Shown: positions 36,010 through 49,439 of the stretch, in pieces | How positions within the stretch are numbered: position 1 is the first letter of the stretch | How the letters are laid out: each line of letters begins with the position of its first letter | Origin: Nageia nagi | Taxonomy: Eukaryota; Pinophyta | Assembly: GCA_050084985.1 (NCBI GenBank) | Contig: JBITNC010000001.1 | Coordinates: forward strand, 8,618,001 to 8,682,000 | DNA: 64,000 bases | Direction: 5' to 3' | The notes under the pieces: model-generated | What the model saw: the letters and a program-made list of their open reading frames with translations, nothing else | Told to the model about the DNA's origin: nothing | Database searches by the model: none | Position numbers and translations under genes: made by a program

Positions 36010-37365
36010 TTTTACATAGCTAAATCCTAAGAAGATATTACAATTGAGCTCATGTGTGAGACTCAGGCTAATAGGTGGCCAATTCTAAAAGCCCAAATTC
36101 AAATTTGGCATAAAATAATCGCCACAAAACTTTAAAAATGAAAATAAAACCTAAAAGCTATAGATGAGCTAAGGAATCCAATATTCCCATCAAGATGAAA
36201 ATAGAAAATCATAGAACAAACACCATATTTCTAAAGAACAATTGATAGTTAAGGAATTGAAGGGCCAAAAAGATAGGGAAACAAATCCACCTATCATCCT
36301 AAATTTTATCATTGGTGAATAATTTCCCTCACTTAGGGTATCTAAACCCTAAAATCTACACCAATTTCCCTGGCTTAGGGCTTCCATGCCCCAAACTCTA
36401 TAGAAACTTAAGTTGACTTACCTTGGTTTCTTCTCGTGTTCAAGAACTTATCAACACATCAAGAATCCATTTGATGATCTGCACTCAAGTGAAACCTTTA
36501 CCACTATTCCAAATAATGCCCATACATTACTTATAAATGATAAGAATTTGAACCAATGCCTACACATTGTTCAATCTCAAATGAGAATCCTTTGAGAAAT
36601 GCCCATATGAAGCTCAATTGCAATGAGAGATCACCAAATAATTCCCATACATTTCTTAATTATAATGAAAGATCCTCAAGTAATGTCCATACACTGTTAA
36701 GGTTAAGTCTAAACCCCTTAAACCATGCCCATACGTTGTTCATGTAAAGTTCAAACCAATGAACTCAACATTGCCTGTCGAAAGAGGAAAACACTACCCA
36801 TATAGTCCAAACCTCAACCAACATATCATTCCAACTGAAAGAAATAAAGACACATTTATCACCAGCCCCTAATGTCCATCAATCTTCTAAGATTCATAAA
36901 AAATGGTAGATTCTTGCACCCTCGACTACCCTATAGACTCAATAGTTGCACCGAGATGGTTTTATCAACATAACTAAAGGCCCTAGAGGATCCTTCCCCA
37001 TAATATTGTAAGGTATAAAGGAACCTTCCAATACATTATACATAGGTTAAAAAAAGGGTCAAAAGTTGCCCCAAAAATAAACATCCCAACAATATGGCTC
37101 CAATCTACTAGCTAAAGCACTTAGAAACTTCCCATATTATTTTATATCAATGGCTCAAGTAGTCGAATGCAAACCTTGGATGAGAAGGAGACTGTTGCTA
37201 CTCTAGATCTGATTTTATGGATCATTCAAACCCAACTTCCCATGAGCCTAAGTCAGAAAGGGCACCTGGACCTCCTTCAACCAACACAACCTTTCCTTTT
37301 AGAGGACCTCATCCGAACACTCATCTTGTTTAGTATAATGGTGAAAGATCTTCAAATATCCCTTA
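36010..37365 (+). other. Sequence interrupting the LINE, with a degenerate tandem repeat
   Basis: Separates the two halves of the LINE reverse transcriptase. At about 36500-36760 a 50-60 bp unit recurs four or five times, built on AATGCCCATACATTGTTC and AATGAGAGATCC-like words. The short open frames at 36413-36747 are produced by it. Near 36340-36390, CAATTTCCCTGGCTTAGGG also occurs twice. No family or exact insertion boundaries identified. Confidence 0.35.
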
Positions 37366-37650
37366 TCAAAGAAAAAAAAGAAGTATTTATGGAGAGAATT
37401 AAAATATGCTCAAGTAATAATTCATTTCATCAATCATTTATTGATGATACTTTATTTATGAGAGAGACAAGCTTCAATGAGGTAATAATTATCATAAAAT
37501 TATTTTAAACTATGAAGATAATTATGGATAAATAATAAATATATAAATTCAAACATTTCTTTAGTAACACTTAGAGCATAATTATATCAAGGATATATAA
37601 AGTGCTTGGATCTCAAAAGTTAATTTATTGTACATATAGTTAGGATTCAT
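37366..37650 (+). pseudogene. LINE reverse transcriptase core remnant, part 2 (FIDD)
   Basis: At 37371-37505, RIKICSSNNSFHQSFIDDTL followed by FMRETSFNEV matches the catalytic block of plant L1-type reverse transcriptase (H.QFADDT.L.G.AS..EA), with FIDD in place of FADD and both Asp kept. Downstream fragments FKHFFSNT and ISRIYKVLGSQKL fit the following F.NT....I..ILGF block. Same strand and order as 35690-36000. Confidence 0.65.
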
Positions 37651-40415
37651 AATTTTCAAATAAGAATTTTAGGATTCATAATTTTCAAATAAGAATTTAA
37701 GGTGTTATAGAAATCGATAGTGAAGATACTTTGAAATAGATGATAGGGATTAGTTGATAAAATAATAACTTTACAAGCAATCCTAATATATTTTTGTATC
37801 TTTATTGTAACTTCTAAAGTTAGTCAAGAAGGCTATGATGATAATCATGTGATATTTTGTATGGAGTATAACAAAGGACCAAAAGAAGTTGACTCTCATA
37901 AATGAAACTATTAACTATATGAGAAATCAAATTATAATTGTTATCAATAATAAACAAATTTTTCATAAGCAACATATTTGGAGAATTTATAAGAAGGATA
38001 ATAGATTATGGTCAATAATTATATTAAGCATATGAATAGTGAGGAGGATAATGAATTCTTTTAACAAGATAATTACCATTTGGATTATTAATTTAAAAAC
38101 ATATCAATAACAACATTAAGAGTATATGTTAAGGGTGAAGATGGAAAATAAGAGATGAAGGTAAAATCTCCTTTTGAAAATATAGTTAGGCAATTGATAA
38201 GCCTTTAAAAATATTTCATGTATTAAAATCTTTGAAAGAAAATTTTGAAGACAAAAATGAAGTAATAATTATGTATAATATTTAGCTAGTTAAAAATAAA
38301 CAACCAAGTTACAAAAAAATTGGAAGATAAAGATTGAAAATATCTATGCTAAGAATTTTGGACAAGGCATGTTGATATGAGACATGAACTCATTTAGAAA
38401 GTATATAATATAGTTAAGAAGATAACTATTTTAAGAAAAAATGTAAGAAATTTAGAATTTGAAAGAAAGTTTAGAAAACTAAAGGTCTATCAAAGGTTAA
38501 AATCTTTATGTAGTAGTATTTCATAAGAGAATTCTTACATGGGATAAACTCATAAGAAGAGGAATTGAAGTCTTAATTAGTGTGTCATATGTGATTAAGA
38601 AGAATCAAGTGATCATCTAATTAAGGTATATGGAATACGATAGGAAATTGACACTAATTTATGGAAAAGTTTGAAATATAAATAATAGTAATTAAGAATA
38701 CTTTAGAATGCATTAAACAGTTCAAATGAAATTAAATTAAAAAGTTTGTAAAAATCATAAAGATTGAATCTAGAACAATATGTTAAATAATTTAATTCAA
38801 ATAAAATAAAAATATATTCAACCAAAAACATGATGAAAGATATTATATTTTTTATATTCTTACCTTCTAATTTAATGTTTATTTAAACTTTTTTTGATTT
38901 TTAAATATTTTTTAAACATTTTTTACGTGAAATTTTTTAATTTTTTAAAATTAAAACGTCATATATGATGCCCTCTAAAAATATAAAATCGTAATTTTGA
39001 TGTTCACTTTAAACAATAATAATAATAAAACATCATATACACACACATTCAATATTTTTTGAATTATAATAAAATATATAATAATTTTTATATTTATATT
39101 TTTAATAATTTTAAATGATATAATTTAACTATTCGAAAGAAAAAATAATTAAATATTATATTTTTTAATTTATTATTTTATAAATATTGTATCAAAAATT
39201 ATAATTTTATTTTAATAATAAATTTATTTTTATTTTAAATTTGAATTTAGTGATTTTAAAAATTATGAATTTTAATTTTGTATTAAAATTAACAATCTAT
39301 TCCTTCATATGGGTTGAATCGATCACATGCGAATTTTACTGTCTTGAGTTCCATATTCAATTCCCACCAATCATAACATACATTATACTCCCCATACAGT
39401 TATCCCATAAACCGCTTTTGATCTCCTATGGACATTATTAAACTTTCTTTCTTTCTTTCTTTTCTTTATAAAAAAAGTAATTTGACAAATAATTAATAAA
39501 TTCCAAACCTGCCTGTAATTACTAAAGTACAATTATTTTACTCTTCAAAATGAAGACACCTTTCAAAAAGATGGGGAAGTAAAAGAATAATGCTTTTGAT
39601 TAAGGTTAAAAAAGAAAAGAAAGAACGAACCCATAAGTTATTGCCCCTATAAAATTCAAAAGAAAACAATAAAGAAAAGGAATTAATGTTTTTAGGAAAT
39701 TTAATTCTTTTTGAAGACTACAAGCTCAAGTAGTTGCTTCGACCCTAAGCCAAAAGTCGAGAATACAGCATCTTCCATTTCTACTTCCAAATTAAAATTC
39801 AGAAGTCGTTGTTCAATTACATTACCAATCTGATTTTGAAAGCCATTTATTTTCTTTGGTAATTTTTTTTCTAAACCCTTATTTAAGGCCAGAGAATTTC
39901 GTGTAATTTTTTGTAGGCATACAATGCTGTAAATGGATGATGACATTTCTATCGTACATTAGGTTGTCTGTTGTCTGCATAATACACAAGGAGTCGGGCC
40001 TTGGTGAGATCTTTTTCTTAGCATATCTTATCAAACTTCAGATTTTTTTTTTTATATAAGCGTATTTATATTGAAATTCTGATTTTATCACATTTATTTA
40101 AGATTGAAGAATATAGTTTGTAAGAAGAGAACATTAACCGATTGACAAATATGAACTACTAAGGTCAATGCTTCTCCAAGTTGCTATTTGAATGATTTGC
40201 AATATTTAAAAATACATTTTGGATATTGTAACTTCGATCATTTATATATTTTTAAAAGAAGAATGAAGATGAAGTGCTCCATGTGATAACCCCTGTTTGT
40301 GACGTTCACTTTTTTGCATGGTAGCATGAAAGAAGTGGCTCTAATGTATTTTAAAATGCATAGATATTATTCCACAAACTAAAATTCATAGACTAAAATG
40401 CATAGATAATCGGAG
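37651..40415. other. AT-rich non-coding stretch
   Basis: Very AT-rich (especially 38850-39240). A short (CTTT)n run lies near 39443-39470. A minus-strand open frame of 81 codons at 39701-39946 has no recognisable motif. No supported gene. Confidence 0.3.
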
Positions 40416-41092
40416 TGTTGGGAATTGAGCTTGATTTTGGGTTAAGTTTTCGAATTTTAGCTTTATGTTTTTTAACTGCTATGCATAGTGTTGGTTTGCA
40501 ATAGGTTGAGGCCAAGGCTGATTAGGGTTAATCGGTTGGGTGGGAGTCACGATCGATGGGTTGATGGTGGTTGGTTACAACTCAATACACATAAAAGTTC
40601 TATTTTAAGCATGTTAAGAGTGAGTTAACATGCTTTGTTTTTGGGAACTGATGTTTTGACGGTTTCTTGCATGAGTTTATTTAATTTTAGTTTGATCTAA
40701 AATTAAACTATGTATGAATCTATATAATTGTATGTAGGATTAATTGTCAATAGATTGAAAAAGGAAGTTGCAAGAGAGAATTGGAGAGTAGAGTTTGTAA
40801 ATGAGTAAGACAAAGAAGAGTCATTGTTGTAATGACGATTCATGTGTAACCAAAGAGAAAGTACAACTATGTTGCTGTTGGTTGTATCTCTTAATGTGTT
40901 GGACTAAGGAATAAAGTATTAGTTAGTCTCCGTGGATGTAGCTCACATTGGGTGGATCACCTTACATGTGTCTTCTCTTGTGTGATCTTGTTTGTTTAAA
41001 GCTTCTTTTGAATTGGGTTAATTGGATTGCTCAAACTTTAATTTTATATATTGAATCCTAATAAGGAGCATAAAATTAGAAAAACATCAACA
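40416..41092 (+). repeat. Possible LTR of a different copia-like element
   Basis: Starts TGTTGGGAATTGAGC and contains GGATGTAGCTCACATTGGGTGG followed by ATCACCTTACATGTG, a word order typical of the R-U5 region of plant copia LTRs. The end is uncertain (about 41050-41092, ...CATCAACA). No TATA box, partner LTR or target duplication was identified. Confidence 0.3.
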
Positions 41093-43679
41093 AACCTTCA
41101 AAAATGCCATTTTCCATGCAAATAGCGTTTGCTATTTATAATATAACTAATTTTGGGATGGTGCAAAACTACAATGTTGATATATCAGTTCAAAGTTACT
41201 CGCATGCCAACATGTGTGGAGGATGATTGTTTTGGATATGGTTAACCCCTTGTAAAAATGAGGCAAATTATGATTTCTTGGCATGATAAGCTTAGGGGTT
41301 ATGTCTTTTCCTAACATCTGTAAGGTCCTCCAAAGTGTGGCAATGAAGAGAATCAATGTTGAGTTAGAAACAATAAACTTTTACACCAATAGCCAAGCTG
41401 ACTTTATAAGCATGAAAAATGGGTTGAACAAAAAGCCTCAAACAAGATCTTTATGCTAGAAAATTTCAAAGTCAATATAGAGGTCAAATAGGAAGATATG
41501 TAATTTATTTATCATATTGGGTGCCAAAACCCACTTGTTAATAGAAAGTATGGTAAAAGATAGTATGATAATGCTATGCTTACCAAAAATGGTGAAGATG
41601 CAGTATTAGAACCCCTGACACTCACATAATCATCGCGGTGTGTCCCTTCCTATACAACGAAGAGACAAAGGTTACACTGATCATTTACTTGAGTATAAAA
41701 GTGTCTTTGCATAGGTCTTATTGTCCTCAAATCTTGACCTTGAAGAATTCAATGATTTCCAAGGAGACCAAACTTATGGGAATAAATCCCTTGCTTTAGA
41801 TCATTATGATATAGATTGGAATTCTGATAAGCCTACTCACATGGTTCCCACTAGGAGACAAATATTGAGAAGACTGCAAATAGAGCATGCGATTAGAAAA
41901 CAAGTGCCTATGTTATGGTTACTCTGATGAATAATAAGAGTTGAAGATTCACAATTTTACAGTTGGGGATCTCAAGATTGGAGCATGTGGAAAGTTGTAG
42001 ACACTTTGGGATTGATTTTGGCCATAAGGATCATAAATAGATAGCTACCCCTAAGTGTTTAAGGCGCCAGCTGTTTTGTATAATGTTGTGAAATTGGTCT
42101 AAAGTGCTTAGCTGAAGACATTGTATACTTAGTACTCACCTTCAATGCCAAATTGGCAAGTACGTTTCACATCAGTCTTGAAAACTCGCTATAGAAGGCT
42201 GTAGTTGAGGGTTTGGTAGATATTTGGAAAATAGCAGGTGCCTTATCAGAGCAATATCTTGATATTGAACAGAAAGGGAAAACAGTGAAACATGTCTTAG
42301 ATCTTGGAAGGGGTTTAAGGTGTCAAACCACCTTTTGGTCAACATATGTATGGACAGGATGTGCCTTCTCCAAAGGCTTCAAAGTATATAAGTTGGGTTT
42401 TACAATTCATTAGACATGATAATTCCTCTAGTGATTTTATATTTCACTGTATCACTAGCATCATCTTGCCAACGACTGACTTGTTCCATCAAGCGATGTT
42501 TTGAACATGGGCACTTGATAAGTGCAATTTAGCATTTGAGATCTTATTACCAAAAAAACCCCATAGGCATGCCAAACAAAACAAAATCTAATAAGACTGC
42601 TCGCATCTTTCTATTTCACTAATCATGTACAACTTTTTTGGAAATCTCTATACAATTTTATATATCTTCCTCTCATGGTTCTTGGAGAAGCTATCATCAA
42701 AAATGGATTTTAGTCTTTGAGCAATAATGTTTGACATTATCTTATAAGCAATAGTAGGGAGTTATTGGTCTGAAACCATTTCTTAGTGGCGTTTTTGTAG
42801 GCGTTGATATAGTTGCTTAGTTCTGCAAGAACTTTTAGATTGTACTAAATTTTAAACTAATCTAGTCATGCTTATCCCTTTCTGGGCTCATCATGCTCGG
42901 AAATAAACTTATTAGTTCATTCCATTGCTTTTGTACATCAAACGTCTGACATTATAAGAAAGAAGATGACCGAGTACATGCATAAAGCATCATGCTACAA
43001 GTCTTACAAACATTGATATAAAGTTTAGTTAACTCCATTCTATTTCTTTCAAGATTCGAACAGTATCCTTTCTTGAAGCTTTGGGATTTCCTTGTTGAAT
43101 TAAGTGAAAGACTGACTTGTACTGATTGACCTTATTGGCAAATCACATACTTTCTTTAACTTCTCTGAGGATTCTAGTCTAGAGTATTGGGAATCCTTTT
43201 GCAGATATTAAACTATGTTTCCTCTACTATTACGGTGACTAAAATCATCTGATTCCTTTCCAGAACCTTTTAACCCATCCCACTTTTTAGATGTTTGTGA
43301 AGACACAGATCTTAATTCAAAAATCATATGCAATGTGGGTTTTTGTTTTCAGATCAACATACTGCAGTTTACTTAGTGAATGCGTTCCTGATGGTTTTTG
43401 AAGCATTTCAAATGTTGTTCAACACGGTAACCTAAAATTCTTTTAAATGCTAATTCAGGCCTCATTTGCCTCTTGGGCCAAACTGGTAAAGCTTGATTTG
43501 ACGTTGTGTAATAATGGCCTAAAAACAAATTGGTATACTCAGTGCTATGACTTTTTCATAGAAAACTTTGAGAAGGACTTGTATTTCAGCTATCTCCAGA
43601 ATTTCAGGCTAAGGTAATCTGAGAAGAAACATCTAACAAGAAATAGGTTTCAGTTTGTGATACTTATTGTTTGGTGCAG
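41093..43679. other. Stretch without a recognised gene
   Basis: Two open frames are less compositionally biased than usual: 41721-41927 (68 codons, starting MSSNLDLEEFNDFQGDQTYG) and 42213-42413 (66 codons, starting MVDIWKIAGALSEQYLDIEQ). Neither matches a family I know. Composition is closer to intron or intergenic DNA than to the flanking repeats. Confidence 0.25.
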
Positions 43680-43962
43680 GGACCAAAGACAAAATTGAAA
43701 ATACATAATCGAGTTGAATGCGATTGGCAAATTCGGATACAATGGAAGAATCCATTAATGCAAATCAAGATTCTGAAAATAGTGGATTATCCCTGAATGT
43801 TAATGATGGGTTTTCTCTGCTTGCCGCCAGCATAAAAAAGTGTGCTACAGGAATGACAGGGTGGAGCTTTGGAGACTTAACTCTAGGACTTTATAACTTG
43901 TATCAACGCCACTTACAAGAGGGGGCTATAGATACTGTTTCTGGTTCACAAGTTCAAGACAT
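43680..43962 (+). CDS. Candidate plant gene exon with start codon (lipase class 3-like N-terminus?)
   Basis: An acceptor (TTATTGTTTGGTGCAG, ending 43679) precedes and a good donor (AT|GTAAGTAT, 43963) follows this 283-bp interval. The ATG at 43718 is preceded directly by an in-frame TGA. That suggests a short 5' untranslated part and 81 codons plus two bases (phase 2). The peptide starts MRLANSDTMEESINANQDSE and includes SLLAASIKKCATGMTGWSFG and DLTLGLYNLYQRH. A W-x-x-GDL-x-x-G-x-x-x-L-x-x-R pattern followed by a G-x-x-V/I segment recalls the region before the lipase domain in some plant class-3 (alpha/beta-hydrolase) lipases, but this is from memory and tentative. Later exons are not secure: candidates with weak splice sites lie at about 44354-44440 and 44764-44801. 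It could be a gene fragment. Confidence 0.45.
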
Positions 43963-46900
43963 GTAAGTATATGATTGAAATAACATTCTTGGTCATGATG
44001 TTTATTTGATTTCAAATATTTGGTACTTGTTTTCTTATATGTAAATTCTGAAAAGTTTTTATTCTCTGTATTTTGCAATCGATGTTCAAGGAAATATATT
44101 GCATTTATTTATGCAATTAAACATCTATTGAGATTTACTAAAATTTTGGTGTCTGTTTTCCAAAAGGTAGTAATTAAGCTTTCTGATGGGTTTAGATATC
44201 TAATGTCTTAAGGGTTTTTTCAGTAAATACTGAGATTCCAAAATTTAATTGCTTTGTATTATCGAAAGCAGATCAAAGTAGTTTGGATATGAAGTGAACT
44301 TATGACTGTATCTTAGATCTTTTTATGATCCTTACTGAATTCTTTGTGGAGCAGAGCTCTACACAGGATTGATGCTTTGAGAGGAATATATTACTTTTCT
44401 ATGCTTACATTCAACACCCTCGTGGGCATATCATCGTGATTGGGTAATTTTATGCGAATGAGGTGTAATGACCTCATCTCTACATCTTAATATTTAACTC
44501 AATAGTCATCCATATGACTATAACTTTTTATTTAAAGCCATTACTAATAGAAGAAACAATTCTATCAAAGATGTTAATATGATATTCTTTTTTAAAGAAT
44601 GGTTTATTCTTGATATATAAAAAGTCTTCTTTACATAATCATCAAACATTCATAAAAATGTTTGTTCTTACAATCTCTGGATTCTTTTCCATCTTTGCAA
44701 AAACAATATATAAAATATCCTCTTGTCAATTTATATTCCTGCGCTTTCTTCTTCATGGTCAGCAAGAGAGAGATAGTAGGGCTGAGCTTGATGGGGTCAG
44801 GGTAACTTATTATATTGCATTATCAAGCAAAGCATTTCAATAATATCACTAGATCCAAACAAGAGCATTCCCTGTCTGAACTAATGATCACAACATTCAA
44901 GTTTTCAAAAAGAAACATATAATAAGTATGTGATGTCCCAACATGAACAGGTGAACGTATAATAGGTCTTACAAAGCTTGTCCATGATATTACAGGATAC
45001 GCTATCAGTCCTTGTATGATCTAGAGAACATGTCACACAAATTACCAAGGCATAATAAACATGTGATGTTCCAACATCATCATATATCTATTATCAACAA
45101 TGAACATACATGTGTAATAAGCCTTAAAATGCTTACCCTTACCTTACATCTCTTAAGGTACTTTTAGGGTTTTCATTAAGTTACAACTATAGTAACCCTT
45201 CATCATAACCATTTCTTCAATACAAAATAAATTACATTCTTTCATAATATGCATATCTTTTAGTACTAGGATAGTTCATAAACCATCATGTATAAAGTCG
45301 TATAATTATGCGTAAGTAATCATGGTCACCTTATATGTGACACTTCTATTTGCCATTATGATAACATATTTCAAATGTTTCAAATCATAATTGTAATAAT
45401 AATATGCAAAAATCAATGCATAAAATATCATGATCATGAATTCATATTTTCCTATCAAATCTGTTTTGGTATGTTTTATACAACAGTTTCAATTGCATAT
45501 AATAATAGTTGCATTTCTCTTAATCGTTCTTTTTATTGCATGCAGTGTTATCTCTACCTTACTTCAATTCTTAGAGATTGATTTTAGCATCACCCTTTGA
45601 AAGCAATTCTCACAGATGCATAATAATATCATTTTAATATCATACAATTAATGATAAGCTTACTTCGCTATTTTCTTTCTATGAAAAGCTTATACCATCA
45701 AGCTGTTGGTAAAGTAACATCAGTCTAAACTTCATGTTTAGCTAAATGCACATATTTCTTTACAAAATGGGATTATGGGCTGAACCATATTGGCGCTCAA
45801 ATGAATAAATATGCTTAACTTAACCTTTAGAAGCTAGTTCATGCCAACTAAGCCTACATAGCAGTCTCTTATTAACCAATTTATTTGAATTGTATTGAAT
45901 CCATCCATTATTAATAAGCTTTTCCTTCAGTATATATCATACTCAAAAGAATAGAGTTTTAACTATACCCTAAATATTCCAATATTCATACAGCCTCCTT
46001 GTATCATTTAGATTTTGACACTCAATATTCTATATATACATTTTTGTAAACCTCAAGGCTGTGACAAGTTTCTTTCAAGTTTTAGAGACAGGTGTATTAT
46101 AGGAGTTTCAATCCTTTGTTGAAAAAGCATTGATACTCTTGAGAATTCAATATGCTGAAGAGTTTCAGGCTATCTACGACCTGTTCAAAGTTTATTGCCA
46201 AGAATACACTTAAAAAGTTCTAATATGTCATCTTTTCCATTGAATATGGAATTTTTATCTCTATTGCTCTTCGACAATGGTGTGTAGCGTTCATTTCATA
46301 GTTTCTTTAGTTAATATCTGCCATGAGCATGCCCAAAAATGCCGTAAAGAGTTTGTAGTTTCAGTTTCAACTTAAAAACTATGAAAAGCATATTTTTTAC
46401 TAAACAAAACTGATGAATTCTGAGCTAGTTATCAAAACTGTGCACGACGTTACGCATGGAGACTAATAAATGAAATATTTCTATTCCTTTACTCAACTCT
46501 GAGCTGTATGATGGAAACAGAATCAGACTTCATGGTAAGTCTCTAACATACAGTGCCTAACATGCATATTTTCTAAACAAAACTTCAAAAGCAGCAAAGG
46601 AAGAAGCACACCAGGTTTATGGACAAATTTCTTCTATTCAAACCTTCTGATGGCTCTTTTTACTACGACCAGTACAACCTTCACTGTGTAACAATTTTTA
46701 TATTGTTCTACTCTCAAATAGCTTTGTAATCTCCACTCTTCATTGTTTACCAAAATGAAAGTTTGGAAATGAAGGTCTCTAAGGTGATCACAATACCAAC
46801 TTCACTGTTTTTACTCCACGACATTCGCCTCATCATTTTGCATGTGGCAAACTCTCTTTTCCATCCTTGCTGGTAGGTGATACATGGATGAAAAGATTTC

Positions 46901-49430
46901 CATGCATGGTTGTGGGTACTAGGTGCCCTTTGAGCCCCTATCCATTTCAATTTGCGCCTTCATCTTTATGTTAAGTTGGCAAACTCAAATTTTAAATTCC
47001 CATAAACTTTTTAAAAGCTTCAAATCTGTTCTTTGACCTCCCGACTAAGATTATTTATATACAATTAAACATATATGGAGAATAAATATGAAGTTTAGGT
47101 ATTTCATTAAGTTTGAAGTTTACCAAATTATGAATACCTATTTTTATCAATTTGCGTAATGTTTTTCAGGCAAGGTGACATAATTATTGGTGTTATAAAT
47201 TATTGTGTTTCATTACAACTTTAATTCAGATTCCTATCTCATAGAGGATGAAGATATTTTACGATGCAAAGATGTTACATAATCAAACATCAAACATTTA
47301 AAACATGAGTGAAATCAAACCCAAATTCTATCATAATGTTTTGTTAAGTGGTTTTTCTAAGGAACTTCTCAGGTCATCTTCAGTAATTGTCATCATTCTC
47401 TGTTTAACGACCCATCTTTCTGTTGGGTACCTTTTTGAGTCCTACAGGTCTTTTTGATGCACAATCTGAGACATTAAAGAGAGAGAGAAGGTAGTTAATA
47501 TTCATAACAAGCAAAATATACAATGTTATGAATAACAATTTCATCTTAGGCATAGCATCGAGTTTATTGCATTGAATCAAAATCATATTGCAATAATACT
47601 GTTATTCGTTAATCACATGTATAGTGTTTAGTATCATATACTGTTTCATCAAATGTTTTCACAATGGGGTCGTGACATGAGGAAACAATATTTCATTCTG
47701 CCATTTTTGATTATTCAGTTCTATCTCTTAGATATACATGAATTTCAAAATATGGTGGTTTTATGCAAAGGCATGTAATGTAACCTAAAGAGGCAGTCTC
47801 AAGAAATTATCACCTTTATGGTGGTGAGTTAGTTTGATGTATTGGGATGTTGTTGGTTGATTGTATTTATATTTAAGTAGCATGTCTGGGTATGTCCATT
47901 GTCACCTTCACTAATCTATTAAGATTTTGCATTCCTGATCAGTTGGTTGAAAGACCAAATATAAAAATGTTTCTAACTTCATTTCAGTCAAGCATTTCAC
48001 CATGAAATAATAAATCAAAATTTTGTGGTATACGGCCCAATTATATTGGATGATCTGGCATCAAAATCCACTGGGTTTCTCCAACAATGTGATAGCATAA
48101 TATTGTATATTGAAATTTGTTTTCATTTGCATAAGCATTCTGCACATTAAAAGTTTTTACTTGTATACCCCCGTACTTACAAAATTCATCGAGTCATTAT
48201 CCTTTTGCAGCTTCATTAATTGTAAAACAGTTCCATTCAATTGCATTTGAGACTAAAAGATAGAGCTCATATTATCATTGATGAATAATGGGTGTGTGTT
48301 GTATCATCATAGAAATGTGCTTAAGGCTATATATGCACTTGAAATCCACATATTGTTCTCTTGGTCTGTAACCTTAAAGTACAATATGTCTACTAGAATG
48401 AATTATGCTTCTGCACAATCAGAACGCAACAAGCATCTGTTAAAATGTTAGATAGGGTTTATATTAATGTAAGGTTTTGATGAGATTTGATATAATCTGC
48501 CACTTTCTTTAGATCAGTTTCTGACATTGTATGTATGAGGGCATGTTTGGTAAACATACTCTTGATAATCCATGATTTATTTCCAATTACATAGAATTTG
48601 ATTCCTTCTATTTTGATTATCCTAAGCATGCTTTTGATAGACTTTACACAACAATGGATGCATACGAATTCCATGGATGTTAGATGCTTGAGGAGACTAG
48701 ATTTTGACGTGTAGAACACAAAAGGTACAAAGAGAGGGTTGGTGGGGATAAATGCAAGCCTACTCAACCACAAAGTTATCTTTTGTGTGATGCCCAATAT
48801 AACGCACGTGGAAAGCCTCACCTATACGAACCTGTTTTTTTAGTAAATAAAGCTCCCATGGGGATCCTTATTCTGGTTTACATCATACAATCATAGCCCA
48901 ATGCTTTTAAGTGTTTTAACTACTGATGTGCTGTCTTGCAGATAACTTGGTCTTGTAACCAGTATAAAAGTAGTCAGTAAACTCACATTTCAACTTAATG
49001 TATCACCTGCATAGTTGATGCAGTTTCTTTTCCAGTCCTAGTTACATATTAGCATATGACGAAGGCTGGGTAATCTATATGCAATAATTATATGCATATT
49101 CAAAGTTGTCATACTTGTAATCGGATAGGAATCGTTTAGCTGGAAGATTATGATTAATCGAGAATTGACACAAAAATTGGCAATTAAGAAAAACCAAGGA
49201 ATTTTCACAATTTGACATTGAAACAAATCATTTTTAGCTATCTCTCAACATTGCATATAAAATAAGATAACATTCTATATCAAATAACACATTACACAAG
49301 TCAAACCATAATATAGCATTGAAAATTGTGGAGTTTTCAGTTTTGTATTACATATCAAATGTCTAAGGACCAAACACATCAAAAATTTCCAAGTTCACAA
49401 AACAAAATCTGAACCAAAACATTTATCTAG
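43963..49430. other. Intron-like or intergenic DNA
   Basis: Moderate composition, with no recognised repeat family or protein. The longest open frame (48459-48821, minus, 120 codons, starting MRLSTCVILGITQKITLWLS) has no identifiable motif and many rare-looking residues, so I do not call it a gene. If the exon at 43680 is real, part of this is probably its intron sequence. Confidence 0.3.
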
Positions 49431-49439
49431 AATCTAGAT

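Noticed and set aside
48459-48821. 120-codon minus-strand open frame
   Set aside because: No recognisable domain, no splice or promoter context, and the sequence does not look conserved; insufficient to call a gene.
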